Of a stretch of 64,000 bases of DNA, positions 45,238 to 54,698 are shown piece by piece. Position 1 is the stretch's first letter; each line of letters begins with the position of its first letter. This DNA is from Anaerohalosphaeraceae bacterium. Lineage in GTDB: Bacteria; Planctomycetota; Phycisphaerae; Sedimentisphaerales; Anaerohalosphaeraceae. Made by a program: the position numbers and the translations under genes. The notes beneath the pieces were generated by a model. It was given only the letters and a program-made list of their open reading frames with translations. It was not told the DNA's origin and made no database searches. The stretch is from contig JBBFLK010000009.1 of NCBI GenBank assembly GCA_037479115.1, positions 1 to 64,000 of the forward strand, given 5' to 3'.

Positions 45238-46527
45238 TCACTTTGCAGGAAAATACCGCCCTGCATTGAAGGGGTACCGTTCACAAATCGTATCCTCCAG
45301 CAGTGAAGCAGGCACCGGCAGCCCTTTGGAGGCCAGCAGCTCGGCCGCTTTTTCTTTTCCCCCGAACATATAAACCAGCAGACTCGGAGACGCCCAGTTA
45401 AAGCCGGTCATCATCACCCGGTCGATGCCCTCGATGCCGTACTTCTTCTCTGTGACCTCCCCGACAAGCATATACGAATAGGCAATATAGGTCGCAAGAA
45501 TCTCCTGAACGAGCTCCGCTTCAGTCCCTTTTGCAGTCCGTATATGCTCAAAGGCATCCCGATAGCGTCCGATATGAATCAGCTGCTTGGCTTCTTCGAC
45601 AAAGCGGACATGCGGCTCGAAAGCCTGGATATAGGTCAGACTTTTCGGGTCGATATACTCGTATTGGCCGCTCTCGAGGCGCTTGTAAAACCCGCCATTG
45701 TCCCGCGTCTTTCTGCCCAAATGCCCCTGCTCAATCATTTTTTCCAGATAGTCCGGAAGCACCAGTTTGGAATGCAGAGCATCACGGGTATGAGCCTGAA
45801 GACTCTGGATAATGGCCTTATGAATATCCAGGCCGACCAGGTCAATCGTCGCCAGCGGAGCCATCACCCGTCCGGTATAGGGGCCGATGAGATAATCCAT
45901 CATCTCCACGCCATACTCGGCGGCCAGTTCCGTAATCCGGGCAAACAGGAGAAAGGCGATGCGGTTTCCGGCAAATCCGGCGGTCGGCCGAACCGGAATC
46001 ACCGCGCGCCGCAGCCGGCGATGCAGAAAGTCCGCCATAAACTCCACCAGAGCCGGGTCAGTCTTCGATTGACCGCAGATTTCACAGGCAGACATCTTTC
46101 CCGGCGGATTGTAGAAGTGGGTCGAGAGAAAATGCTTTTGAAAATCCTCCGAGCGGCCCTTCGGCAGCTCCTCGAGCACCAGACTGCTGGTGACAGAGCT
46201 GACAATCGTGCCCGGCCGGCGAAGCGGTTCCAGCCGCTCATACATCGCCTGCTTGACCGACAGGTCCTCCGCTACACACTCCAGAATCCAGTCCGCTTTG
46301 GGGACGGCTTCCGAAAGCATCGAATCATAATCCCCGCAGACGATATTTTCTGCGATGACTTCCGAGCGGGCCTGAGCAACCGCCTTTTCGAGCCCTTTCC
46401 GAGAGCCCTCCCGTGTGCGGCTCAGAAAATACACCCGCAAACCGTTTTGGGCCAGAAGTCCGCCCGTCAGCGACCCGACGGTCCCGCTGGCTCCGAGCAC
46501 TGCGACTGTCTGAATCGTTCGTTCCAC
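45238..46527 (-). CDS. 3-hydroxyacyl-CoA dehydrogenase family protein
   Basis: The 429-residue product has an N-terminal NAD-binding fold (VAVLGASGTVGSLTGGLLAQ), the catalytic region STHFYNPPGKMSACEI with the expected His, and the C-terminal dimerisation domain (RPTAGFAGNRIAFLLFARIT, VGLDIHKAI). It oxidises 3-hydroxyacyl-CoA or runs in reverse. A C-terminal stretch of about 100 residues after QAFEPHVRF extends beyond the short 3-hydroxybutyryl-CoA enzymes and resembles a second half-domain. It is followed by the thiolase gene after the four-helix cassette. Confidence 0.9.
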   Translation of the reverse strand: MERTIQTVAVLGASGTVGSLTGGLLAQNGLRVYFLSRTREGSRKGLEKAVAQARSEVIAENIVCGDYDSMLSEAVPKADWILECVAEDLSVKQAMYERLEPLRRPGTIVSSVTSSLVLEELPKGRSEDFQKHFLSTHFYNPPGKMSACEICGQSKTDPALVEFMADFLHRRLRRAVIPVRPTAGFAGNRIAFLLFARITELAAEYGVEMMDYLIGPYTGRVMAPLATIDLVGLDIHKAIIQSLQAHTRDALHSKLVLPDYLEKMIEQGHLGRKTRDNGGFYKRLESGQYEYIDPKSLTYIQAFEPHVRFVEEAKQLIHIGRYRDAFEHIRTAKGTEAELVQEILATYIAYSYMLVGEVTEKKYGIEGIDRVMMTGFNWASPSLLVYMFGGKEKAAELLASKGLPVPASLLEDTICERYPFNAGRYFPAK

Positions 46528-46554
46528 GTTTGTTCCCTAAAAAAGACTCTGCTG

Positions 46555-47577
46555 TTATTTTGACAAATCAAATATCTCAATAATCCCGCTGCCGCGGATA
46601 TCCGATGTGGCAAGATATCGGCCGTCCGGCGAAAAGGCCATCCCGCTGATAATTTTATGCGAGACGCCCGTTTTCCTTCGCAGCTGCCATGTCTGGACAT
46701 CAATCAGATAAAACGACGGGTCGCACGAGGCCGCCAAAGTTTTTCGGTCGGGGCTGAGCACCACCCGCTGAATGGTCCGCAGCTTGGTTTGTCCGGCCTG
46801 CAGGGGAACCAGCGGAAGGGTCTCGAGAAGCCGGCCGTCTGCGGCGTCAATCCGGCTGACCGCTCCATCCCGCGAGCCCGCAAAAATCAGCGGCGGATTG
46901 TCCAGAAAACAGACGGAATAAAATTCCATCTCCTCCGGATAGATTTTTTCCCAAACCACTCGGCCGCCGGGGATTTCTATCAGGGCCAAATAGGCCTTTT
47001 TGTCTTTGGTGCCGGCCAAAATCAGTTTGTCCTGTGTATCGGATACACAAAGCCGTCGTATGAGAAAATCACGCCCGCCCTGAAGCTCTGCCAGATTCAG
47101 GAGAATCTCCTGCTGCAAATCCACTCTTTGGAAACGATATTCGCTGCGCTGGTCGCTAAGATATTGACAGGCCAGAATGATGGTCGAACAGGCGGCATCC
47201 GAGACCAAAAGCACTTCGGCGGGCTGTCCGGACAGAGGAATCCAGAGTGAACGGCCGGGCGAGTTTTCCAGCACCAGACCGCGTTTTTCCTTGACGGAAA
47301 GAATCCGCTCATCCGGCAGGAGAAGCGATGGGTAAAAGGCCGCCGGCAAATCGCGTCGGGCCGCCTGAAGATTGGACCAGTCGAACAGATGAAACCCGCG
47401 GCCCATTTCGGAGGCAATCAGATGATTGTCCCGCGTCCAGAGCTCCTCAATGCCCTGATTGTCGGGAATCTTCAGGATAATCTGCTCCTGCCGGCGATAG
47501 TTCAGAACCAGAACCAGCACTTGAACCAGTACGATGACAGCCAGCACGTGAAGAATCTTATTTTTCAGAAAAGCCAT
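46555..47577 (-). CDS. Membrane-anchored WD40-like beta-propeller protein
   Basis: The 340-residue product has an N-terminal membrane helix (ILHVLAVIVLVQVLVLVLNY) and strand repeats of WD40 type, clearest at the end (VVLSPDRKTLAASCDPSFYL, MAFSPDGRYLATSDIRGSGI). The ATG at 47577 lies two bases after the GT4 stop, with GAGAGG upstream. It may be a scaffold for polysaccharide assembly on the outer face of the inner membrane. No catalytic residues are recognised. Confidence 0.8.
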   Translation of the reverse strand: MAFLKNKILHVLAVIVLVQVLVLVLNYRRQEQIILKIPDNQGIEELWTRDNHLIASEMGRGFHLFDWSNLQAARRDLPAAFYPSLLLPDERILSVKEKRGLVLENSPGRSLWIPLSGQPAEVLLVSDAACSTIILACQYLSDQRSEYRFQRVDLQQEILLNLAELQGGRDFLIRRLCVSDTQDKLILAGTKDKKAYLALIEIPGGRVVWEKIYPEEMEFYSVCFLDNPPLIFAGSRDGAVSRIDAADGRLLETLPLVPLQAGQTKLRTIQRVVLSPDRKTLAASCDPSFYLIDVQTWQLRRKTGVSHKIISGMAFSPDGRYLATSDIRGSGIIEIFDLSK

Positions 47578-47579
47578 TT

Positions 47580-48752
47580 TTAACAACCTCTCCGGGCAAG
47601 CAGACGTTCATACAACTGTAGATGCTCCTGCACAAGCAGGCGGGAGGAAAAACGTTCCCGCACCCAGCGGGCACCCTCCTGCCCCATCCTTCTCCGCAGC
47701 TGCGGATCATCAATCAGCCGGGTCAGACATCGAATCAAATCCTGAGGGTCATCTCTTTGAAAAAGCAGACCCGTAACATTCTCCTGTATGGAATCCACAC
47801 ATCCTGTAATGCGGGAAGCAGCGACCGGCACCTCCATCGCCGCCGCTTCGATGTTGCACATACCGAACCCTTCGCGTCGGGACGGCATCACAAAAATATC
47901 CATCGCCGCATAATACGCAGCAGGAAAGGGGATATGACCCGCCCAGTGAATCCGCGGATGTTCGCGAATCATCGACAGGGAGCGGGCATCCAGTTTTTCG
48001 CGGTCTTCATCCATTCTGCCGACCAGCAGCAGATGAAGCAGCGGATTTTTCTGAGCCAGATTCCCGAAGACCTCCAGCAGCATCGGAATCCCTTTTTCGG
48101 GCGTGAGCCGTCCGACAAAGCCGAGGACAACCGCCTCGGGAGGGATTTGAAATTGCTCTCGAATCCGCCGTGCTTCCTGTCGAACCGCTTCCGTCGGAGA
48201 GTAAAGGCCGTCCACATCAATCCCGCAGGCGCTGCCGTCCCGAAGGACCGATACTTTCTCCGCCGGACAAAGACCTTCATCCACAATCCGTTTCCGGAGA
48301 CTGGGACTGACGGCCAGAACCTGATGTGCATGCCGACAGGCCTGTTTTTCACAAAAAGAAAAAAGTTTTCTCTTCCAGAAAACGGCTGTATCGCCCACCA
48401 GACCGTGAATGGTATAAAGCCGAACCGGCACGGATGCCGCCGCGGAGGCCTTCATCGACAGAAAACCGGCCTTGGGCGTATGGGCGTGAACCAGGTCATA
48501 ACCATTCCTCCGAAAAAGTCCGGTGAGTCCGCGAAGGGTCCGCCAATCCTGAACCGGCGAAAGAGAGCGGGAAAACGGCACGCGCTCAGCCTGGCAATCC
48601 AGCTGCGCAGTCAATTTCTCTAAAAACGGATTTTCCGACGTGATCAGTGTCAGCCGAGCCCCTGCGTTTTGAAGAGCCTTGAGCAGTTCAATGTAGAAAA
48701 AAAGGGTATTAGGAATTGTGGAAATAAAGGCGATTTTTGTCTTTTCCAACAT
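47580..48752 (-). CDS. Glycosyltransferase family 4 protein
   Basis: The 390-residue GT-B fold enzyme has an N-terminal half ending in HAHTPKAGFLS and LYTIHGL, and a C-terminal GT4 domain with VVLGFVGRLTPEKGIPMLLE and the sugar-nucleotide binding EX7E motif in SRREGFGMCNIEAAAMEVPV. It transfers a sugar from a nucleotide donor during repeat-unit assembly; donor and acceptor are not known. It resembles the next gene upstream (both have GSACGxDxxxxY/FSP), so the two may be paralogues. Confidence 0.93.
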   Translation of the reverse strand: MLEKTKIAFISTIPNTLFFYIELLKALQNAGARLTLITSENPFLEKLTAQLDCQAERVPFSRSLSPVQDWRTLRGLTGLFRRNGYDLVHAHTPKAGFLSMKASAAASVPVRLYTIHGLVGDTAVFWKRKLFSFCEKQACRHAHQVLAVSPSLRKRIVDEGLCPAEKVSVLRDGSACGIDVDGLYSPTEAVRQEARRIREQFQIPPEAVVLGFVGRLTPEKGIPMLLEVFGNLAQKNPLLHLLLVGRMDEDREKLDARSLSMIREHPRIHWAGHIPFPAAYYAAMDIFVMPSRREGFGMCNIEAAAMEVPVAASRITGCVDSIQENVTGLLFQRDDPQDLIRCLTRLIDDPQLRRRMGQEGARWVRERFSSRLLVQEHLQLYERLLARRGC

Positions 48753-48765
48753 TGGAAAGGAGGAT

Positions 48766-49941
48766 TCAGCAAGGACGGTTTATCTGTTTCAGGCAGCTCA
48801 GACGATGACGGACCATTTCCTCAATCCACTGTTTGCGGTCAAACATCTGCTCAACCCTTCGGCGCCCGGCCTGTCCCATTCGGCTCCGAAGGGAGGCATC
48901 CTGAACCAGTTTCGTCAGGGCCTCTTTCAAAGCAGGAACCTCTCTGGGCGGAACCAGAAAACCCGTCACGCCGTTCTGAACGGATTCACGGGGGCCGATG
49001 ACATCGGTGGAAACCACCGGCAAAGCCATGGCCTGGGCTTCGAGATTGACCTCGCCGAATCCCTCCCGATAAGTCGGCAGACAGAAAATATCCATCGCGG
49101 TATAAAAAGGAACGGGGTCCTGCTGCCAGCCGGTGCATCGAATCGCCGGATGAGAACGAATAAGTTCTTCAGCTTGCGGACGCAATCTGTCCTTTTCCTC
49201 CTGCTGGCCGACCAGAAGCAGATAAACCGCAGGGTTTTCCTGATGAATTTGCTCAAAAGCCGCCAGCAGCTCATGAATCCCCTTATCTCCGGTTAACCGG
49301 GCAACCGTCCCGATGACGACAGCATCGTCGGGGATTTGGTATCGTTCTCGAATCTGCTTCCGGTATAGTCCGGTTAAGTCAGGGCTGAAACGCTCTAAAT
49401 CGACGCCGCAGGCGCTGCCGTTCAGAATCACTGTGCATTTCTGACGGCGGGTGATTCGCTCCTGCTCCAGAAAACCGACCATTTCGTGAGAAATCGGCAG
49501 AACCTGATGACTGAGGGCACAGATTACTTTTTCAAAGGTTTTCAACAGAAGCCGGCGGGCCCCGGTTTGACCCATATAATACAGCCCCCAGAGCAGATAA
49601 AGCCGGCACGGCACACCCGTCAGAAAAGACGCAATCGAGCCGAGCAGCGAGGCCTTGGGCGTGCTGTACTGGACAACGGCAAACCGATGGGTTCGAAAAA
49701 TCCTGACCAGCCGCCGCAAAGCCCGAAGGTCCTGCCAGGGTGTAATCAATCGTGAGAACTCGGCCGGCAGATATCGAACGCTCGGCGGCAATTCGGCTGG
49801 AAGGGTTTCGTCATAGGCGCAAATCACCGTGACATCAAAGCCGGCTTTCAGAAGCGCATCAATCTGCCCTTTGTAAAAAAAACGAATCGACTCCGAAACC
49901 GTGGTCAGGATGCAGAGGGCCGGCTTGGGTGTCTGGTTCAC
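48766..49941 (-). CDS. Glycosyltransferase family 4 protein
   Basis: The 391-residue GT-B enzyme shows YSTPKASLLGSIASFL, VVIGTVARLTGDKGIHELLA, ILNGSACGVDLERFSPDLTG and the EX7E motif in YREGFGEVNLEAQAMALPVV. It is probably a paralogue of the GT4 enzyme downstream. It overlaps the acyltransferase gene by four bases and lies 13 bases before the next GT4. Donor and linkage are unknown. Confidence 0.93.
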   Translation of the reverse strand: MNQTPKPALCILTTVSESIRFFYKGQIDALLKAGFDVTVICAYDETLPAELPPSVRYLPAEFSRLITPWQDLRALRRLVRIFRTHRFAVVQYSTPKASLLGSIASFLTGVPCRLYLLWGLYYMGQTGARRLLLKTFEKVICALSHQVLPISHEMVGFLEQERITRRQKCTVILNGSACGVDLERFSPDLTGLYRKQIRERYQIPDDAVVIGTVARLTGDKGIHELLAAFEQIHQENPAVYLLLVGQQEEKDRLRPQAEELIRSHPAIRCTGWQQDPVPFYTAMDIFCLPTYREGFGEVNLEAQAMALPVVSTDVIGPRESVQNGVTGFLVPPREVPALKEALTKLVQDASLRSRMGQAGRRRVEQMFDRKQWIEEMVRHRLSCLKQINRPC

Positions 49942-50528
49942 GCTTGTTGTTCCTTCAGGATATCGTCTCGTGAAAATATGTTGGGAGTCTGGTCAACCCG
50001 AGGGCCGATGATGCGAGCCGGAACACCGGCCGCAAAAACGTTGTCCGGGATATCTCTGGTTACTACAGCGTTGGCGCCGACAATCACGCCGGAGCCGACG
50101 GAGACGCCGCTGACCACAACCGCATGAGAGGCCAGCCAGGAACCCCGGCCGATTCGCACGGGGGCGGTTCGGGAGCCGCCGCCGCAGACGGAATTGTCCT
50201 TAAAACAGTGGGAGCTGGTGGTAATCACCACGTAGGGGCTGAGTTTCACCTCGTCTTCGATGGTCAAACCGCCGATGCCGTCAATCCAGCAGCCGGTCGA
50301 CAGATAGACATCTCGGCCGATGCGAATGCCGTGCGGATTGAGAAACGTCACACGGCGGGCCGGCTGAAACCCCCGGCCGCATCGGCCCAGAAACGGACGC
50401 AGCATCGCCCCGCGAAGACGGAGTGTAATGCGGTTGTCCGGCAGCCAGTCCGTCAGCAGCTGCACCAGCCAAATCGGGAGCAAATAACGAACCTGATAAA
50501 AAAGGTGAAAAAATATTTTTTTCAACAT
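49938..50528 (-). CDS. Left-handed beta-helix acyltransferase (WcaF/MAT type)
   Basis: The 196-residue product has hexapeptide repeats (IRIGRDVYLSTGCWIDGIGG, VRIGRGSWLASHAVVVSGVS, VIVGANAVVTRDIPDNVFAA) and the catalytic His in TTSSHCFKD. It most likely O-acetylates a sugar of the surface polysaccharide. It lies one base after the GT2 gene and overlaps the GT4 gene. Confidence 0.92.
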   Translation of the reverse strand: MLKKIFFHLFYQVRYLLPIWLVQLLTDWLPDNRITLRLRGAMLRPFLGRCGRGFQPARRVTFLNPHGIRIGRDVYLSTGCWIDGIGGLTIEDEVKLSPYVVITTSSHCFKDNSVCGGGSRTAPVRIGRGSWLASHAVVVSGVSVGSGVIVGANAVVTRDIPDNVFAAGVPARIIGPRVDQTPNIFSRDDILKEQQA

Positions 50529-50529
50529 G

Positions 50530-51417
50530 CTATTCCCCCACTCCCGGCAGCGGACAATTTTTTATTCGACGGAGTTCTTCCAGAAAATACTCTTTTTCCG
50601 CCTCGCTCATCTTCCCAAATCGCCTTTGCATCAATTTGCCGCGAAGCCCTGTATAAAACATACCCACCGTAACTGCGAACTTGAAATACTGGCTTAGTAA
50701 ACTTGACACAGCACGAATGTACTTTTGTTCCTGCCAATTGTAACGGAAAAGAAACCCCGCCCCAACCCTCCTTGCCGTCCATTGTTTTCTCAGATTAAAA
50801 GACTTATCAAACCGATAATAATACAAAGGCTCCGGCACATTATCAAAGACACTGGCTTTATACGAACGGAAAAACAGATTGAAATCTATTGCCAAAGGCA
50901 ACCGTTCATCATAGCGAAATTTCTGAAACCATGTCTTTTTGCCGAGAAGGGTCCCATGAGCAATATGAAAAGTACGGTTCGGATGCGCACATATTTTGTC
51001 GTGGCCCTGGACGGCCCGGCCGTAACCGAGCGGTTGGTCACCTTCACCCAGATAGCACATTCCGGTTCCGACAACATCAATTTTAGGGTCGCTTTCAATC
51101 AGTTCCACCTGTTTTTGAATCCGATTCGGCGAGCATAAATCATCCGAATCCAGCCGGGCAATATATTTGCCGCGGGCCAGCTCCGTAATCCGATTCAAAC
51201 TGGCCGCCCGTCCCAGATTGCGGCCGTTGCTGTACACCCGCACACGCGGGTCCCGCACCGAGCGGGCAATCTGAAGACTGTCATCCGTCGAACCGTCATC
51301 CACCAAAACCAACTCCCAGTCCGTAAAGGTCTGGGAAAAGACCGACCGAACCATATCCAGCAGCATCGGCCCCGTATTGTAAAAAGCGCTGGAAATTGTC
51401 ACCAGCGGAGCGTTCAT
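50530..51417 (-). CDS. Glycosyltransferase family 2 protein
   Basis: The 295-residue GT-A enzyme begins VTISSAFYNTGPMLLDMVRS, with ELVLVDDGSTDDS and the DXD-type site YIARLDSDDLCSPNRI. The C-terminal basic stretch may contact the membrane. It overlaps the GT4 gene upstream by four bases (ATGA). Donor sugar unknown. It is one of four sugar transferases here besides the initiating enzyme. Confidence 0.93.
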   Translation of the reverse strand: MNAPLVTISSAFYNTGPMLLDMVRSVFSQTFTDWELVLVDDGSTDDSLQIARSVRDPRVRVYSNGRNLGRAASLNRITELARGKYIARLDSDDLCSPNRIQKQVELIESDPKIDVVGTGMCYLGEGDQPLGYGRAVQGHDKICAHPNRTFHIAHGTLLGKKTWFQKFRYDERLPLAIDFNLFFRSYKASVFDNVPEPLYYYRFDKSFNLRKQWTARRVGAGFLFRYNWQEQKYIRAVSSLLSQYFKFAVTVGMFYTGLRGKLMQRRFGKMSEAEKEYFLEELRRIKNCPLPGVGE

Positions 51418-52598
51418 TTAACCTCTCCTGTTTTCACAAGACGTTCGAGCCCTTCCATCACACGAGCCGTATGGTTCTCCGGTGTAAATCGTTCTGTGAC
51501 GGTTTGGTAGCCGCGCTCAATCAGACGCTCCCGCAGGGCAGAATCCTGATGCAGTCGCTGAATCTGTTCCGCCAGCCGTTTTTCATCTCCAACAGGAAAA
51601 ACAAGACCGTTCTCCTCATCCTGCACAGAATCCCGAATTCCTCCAACAGGCGTAACTACAACCGGACACTTCAGAAGCATCGCTTCCAGGACGACATGTC
51701 CAAACCCCTCTTCATGGGTCGGAAGCACCATGATATCCGCCTGTTTGAGAATCGTCGGCACATCATTCCGCCAGCCGAGAAAGAAAACATGCTCCGTTAC
51801 CTTCAGCTGCTCTGCCAAGTCCCTAAGATATCGTGCATAGGAATCATCATCTCCTACAATATCCCCCGCCAGCCAGAGAACAGGATTGAGCCCTTGTTCT
51901 TTCAGGACAGCCGCAGCCCGAATGGCCGTATCCTGTCCTTTTTTGGGAATCAGGGTAGCCGGCACAAGAACAGCCGGATGCTTGCCCAGACCCGGCAGCG
52001 GAGCTTCCAGCGGCTGCATAGATTTCTGAATGGTCTCCTCAAAATCGATGGTATCATAGACCACATGTACCTTCTCCGGAGCGAATCCGGCCGCCGTCAG
52101 CTGCCTGGCCGTCTCCGTGGAGATAGCCATAACCAAAGACAGCCGTTTCTGCATCTGCCTGCCGACGGAATCCCGGTAATAAGACGCCGGCAGGCAGCCG
52201 ATAACTTCCATCACCATAGGAATCTTCCGAAGAGCCCTGCCGATATTTAAAAAGCGGAAAGCCACTTTGCCGTTCGTCCAAAGCAGGTCCGGCTGAATCC
52301 GCCGGATTGTTTGAATCAAACGGCGGCGAAGACGAACATAATGCGGAACGGCACACAGAAACCGCCACAGCCGCTGCCAGGGCTTCCGCGGAGAACCGAG
52401 AAAAATAAACCTTGCCCCCGACATCAGAATATGGACTTTCACCCCATGGTTTGTCAATTTCTGAATATAGGGCTGACTTTGTCCATACGGGTCGATCACT
52501 TCTACCTGATGATGCCGCGAAAGACGAATCATCGTATCCGCCGCCAGCTGAGGACCGCCGCCGAATCGATAAATAAAATCAAAAAAAACAATCTTCAT
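51414..52598 (-). CDS. Glycosyltransferase family 4 protein
   Basis: The 394-residue GT-B enzyme begins KIVFFDFIYRFGGGPQLAAD. The C-terminal domain has VLVPATLIPKKGQDTAIRAA, VLWLAGDIVGDDDSYARYL and the EX7E region THEEGFGHVVLEAMLLKCPV. It is overlapped by four bases at both ends by its neighbours, so translation through this stretch is tightly coupled. Confidence 0.93.
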   Translation of the reverse strand: MKIVFFDFIYRFGGGPQLAADTMIRLSRHHQVEVIDPYGQSQPYIQKLTNHGVKVHILMSGARFIFLGSPRKPWQRLWRFLCAVPHYVRLRRRLIQTIRRIQPDLLWTNGKVAFRFLNIGRALRKIPMVMEVIGCLPASYYRDSVGRQMQKRLSLVMAISTETARQLTAAGFAPEKVHVVYDTIDFEETIQKSMQPLEAPLPGLGKHPAVLVPATLIPKKGQDTAIRAAAVLKEQGLNPVLWLAGDIVGDDDSYARYLRDLAEQLKVTEHVFFLGWRNDVPTILKQADIMVLPTHEEGFGHVVLEAMLLKCPVVVTPVGGIRDSVQDEENGLVFPVGDEKRLAEQIQRLHQDSALRERLIERGYQTVTERFTPENHTARVMEGLERLVKTGEVK

Positions 52599-53311
52599 TC
52601 TTTTTTTCCGGATGAATCCGTAAACCGCTCTTTAATCCGAACAGCCGGATTGCCGGCCGCAATGGAATTGGACTCAATTCGTCCTCGGGCTACAGAACCA
52701 ATCGCCAGAAAACTGTCCTTTTCCATCGTCAACCCCGGCAGCAAAACACACTGAGACGCCACGCCGGCGTTTTCCTGAAGAACAATCGGACCGTATAAAA
52801 AGCAGGCATTTTCCTTGGGAACACTAATGGTAAAATACACATTGCGGCGGTGAGGTTCCGAGAAACTGCGGTAATGATTGGTCAGCGACAGCACCCGCGT
52901 CCCGGCCGCCAATCCGCTGTAATCGCCGATATCGACCCCTCCATGCCCCAGGATATAACAGCCGACTGACACGTGAACCTTGCGGCCGATGCGGACCTCC
53001 CCTTCTCCGAGGTGAAAATCAGGATTGGGCACATAGCGCTTTTCATACGGAGAAGACGAAAAGGGTCCGGCGCATATCATACAGTTGACATCCACAATGC
53101 AGCCATCCTGAAGGGTAATATAGCGGTGGCCCACAAACCGAACCCCTGCCTTTATCACCACTCCCTTTCCGACATATTTCAGGCGGCACCGGTAATAACA
53201 CCAGCGGAGAAAAACCCCGATTCGCCCGGGCCATGAACGAAGAATCGCCTCAACCAACTCCAGAATTTCAGCAAAAATGCCTTTGAAACAATGTTTATAC
53301 ATATCCCTCAT
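52595..53311 (-). CDS. Left-handed beta-helix acyltransferase
   Basis: The 238-residue product has hexapeptide repeats (GEVRIGRKVHVSVGCYILGH, GVDIGDYSGLAAGTRVLSLT) and the catalytic His in SLTNHYRSFSEPHRRN. The C-terminus FLAIGSVARGRIESNSIAAG is typical of O-acetyltransferases such as WcaB or NodL relatives. It overlaps the polymerase gene by 17 bases. Confidence 0.9.
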   Translation of the reverse strand: MRDMYKHCFKGIFAEILELVEAILRSWPGRIGVFLRWCYYRCRLKYVGKGVVIKAGVRFVGHRYITLQDGCIVDVNCMICAGPFSSSPYEKRYVPNPDFHLGEGEVRIGRKVHVSVGCYILGHGGVDIGDYSGLAAGTRVLSLTNHYRSFSEPHRRNVYFTISVPKENACFLYGPIVLQENAGVASQCVLLPGLTMEKDSFLAIGSVARGRIESNSIAAGNPAVRIKERFTDSSGKKE

Positions 53312-54692
53312 TCACTTCCCAATCAGATATTCTGTATGAATCCAAATAATTCAAATATCCATCTGCAGCCACGAGTTCCTGCCGTCGGCATAATTCGAAC
53401 GCTCTATCCACTAGGACTACCAGAAAGAACAAAAGATATCGTGGATAATTTGAACTGAGCGCATCAGATGTGCCGGCATAAACGCCCCAAGAAAAGATTG
53501 CCCATAAACAAATAGTAGCAACTTGCCAAAGCAACAGACTTCTTGAATAACATCGTACGAAAACAGCACGTTTCACAAAGCCATATAAAGAACTCAAAGC
53601 CCATATCAGCCCTGGAAGGCCATAAACGGTAATTAATGAGACATACATACTGTGGCTTTCCGTTTCATTTCGAATAATCCCTGCCGTACTCCCCTGGCCC
53701 AACACAAAAATTTTGAGGTTCATTGTTGAAAAGTACCGTTTCCATAATTCTACACGTCCGAGAACGTTTCCGCTGACTTCTTTGCTGGCGGGATTATAAA
53801 CCTCCGACAATCGTTCAAAAAACGCCTTTCTTGTGCCGGCAAACAAAAACAAAACAACAATAAATGTCCCTATAGCAAGCCAGGAAAGTCTTTTATTTTG
53901 CCCCCAAAAAGCCATTAAAAAAAGAACGGCTGCAAGCATAAGAAAACCTGAGCGGGATTTGGTTACTAAGGCCGCCACCAGCAGTAGAAAGGCAAAAATA
54001 TAATATATGAAACGCTTCCAAATATTCTTCTGAAGTTTTAAGGAACCCAACAAAAGAATAAATGAGCAGACTAAGACACAGGCAGCGCCATTCGCATTCA
54101 TAAAAGCACCGTAAGCCCTTCTTAATTCTTCTTCTTCACCGATAGTTCCAGATATTGTCTGGCCTCCCAATCCGGTAGTTTCAGGAAGCTGCCAAGGCCA
54201 CGCCAAAGACGGAACAAAATATTGAAAAATGACCAATCCTGCACCCAAGACAGCCGCTGCTGAAAACATAATAAGTTGTGTTTGCAGGTCCTTTTCATCA
54301 TCCACACAATGAACTACTGCATAGAACAAACACCAGAAAACCCAAACTTTCAATATTTCCTTCAAAATAACAAATCGGTAAGCCGGCCAATCCATTGCAC
54401 CGGAAAAACCGGCAAGCGTCACGACCCCAATAAAAGCGGTTATAACCCAGAAACCGTACCCCAAACGGAGAGGAATGCCGCCCATTAAATTTCTTCTCAC
54501 AAAAACAACCAAAAACAAGGTGATACAAAACAGGTCATCATATCCAATATTAAGAGGCAGGAAACCCTGGTGATACCACCAGCCGTGCGGATAAGTAAAC
54601 AATATCGGCCAGATTAGAAAAGTACCTAATTGGGGGTTAAGAAAGATTATCGTTAAAAATGCAATGATAAAGAATGCAAATGCTATTGTCAT
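53295..54692 (-). CDS. O-antigen polymerase / ligase family membrane protein (Wzy-like)
   Basis: The 465-residue product has about 11 or 12 hydrophobic segments and a large loop before the last helices. That loop holds GRVELWKRYFSTMNLKIFVL and GIIRNETESHSMYVSLITVY, with the His seen in Wzy/WaaL (PF04932) proteins. It would join repeat units on the periplasmic side. Its G+C is lower than that of neighbouring genes (two hand-counted 60-base stretches gave 37 and 45%), common for wzy genes and a sign of exchange. Confidence 0.88.
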   Translation of the reverse strand: MTIAFAFFIIAFLTIIFLNPQLGTFLIWPILFTYPHGWWYHQGFLPLNIGYDDLFCITLFLVVFVRRNLMGGIPLRLGYGFWVITAFIGVVTLAGFSGAMDWPAYRFVILKEILKVWVFWCLFYAVVHCVDDEKDLQTQLIMFSAAAVLGAGLVIFQYFVPSLAWPWQLPETTGLGGQTISGTIGEEEELRRAYGAFMNANGAACVLVCSFILLLGSLKLQKNIWKRFIYYIFAFLLLVAALVTKSRSGFLMLAAVLFLMAFWGQNKRLSWLAIGTFIVVLFLFAGTRKAFFERLSEVYNPASKEVSGNVLGRVELWKRYFSTMNLKIFVLGQGSTAGIIRNETESHSMYVSLITVYGLPGLIWALSSLYGFVKRAVFVRCYSRSLLLWQVATICLWAIFSWGVYAGTSDALSSNYPRYLLFFLVVLVDRAFELCRRQELVAADGYLNYLDSYRISDWEVNEGYV

Positions 54693-54698
54693 TTTTCA

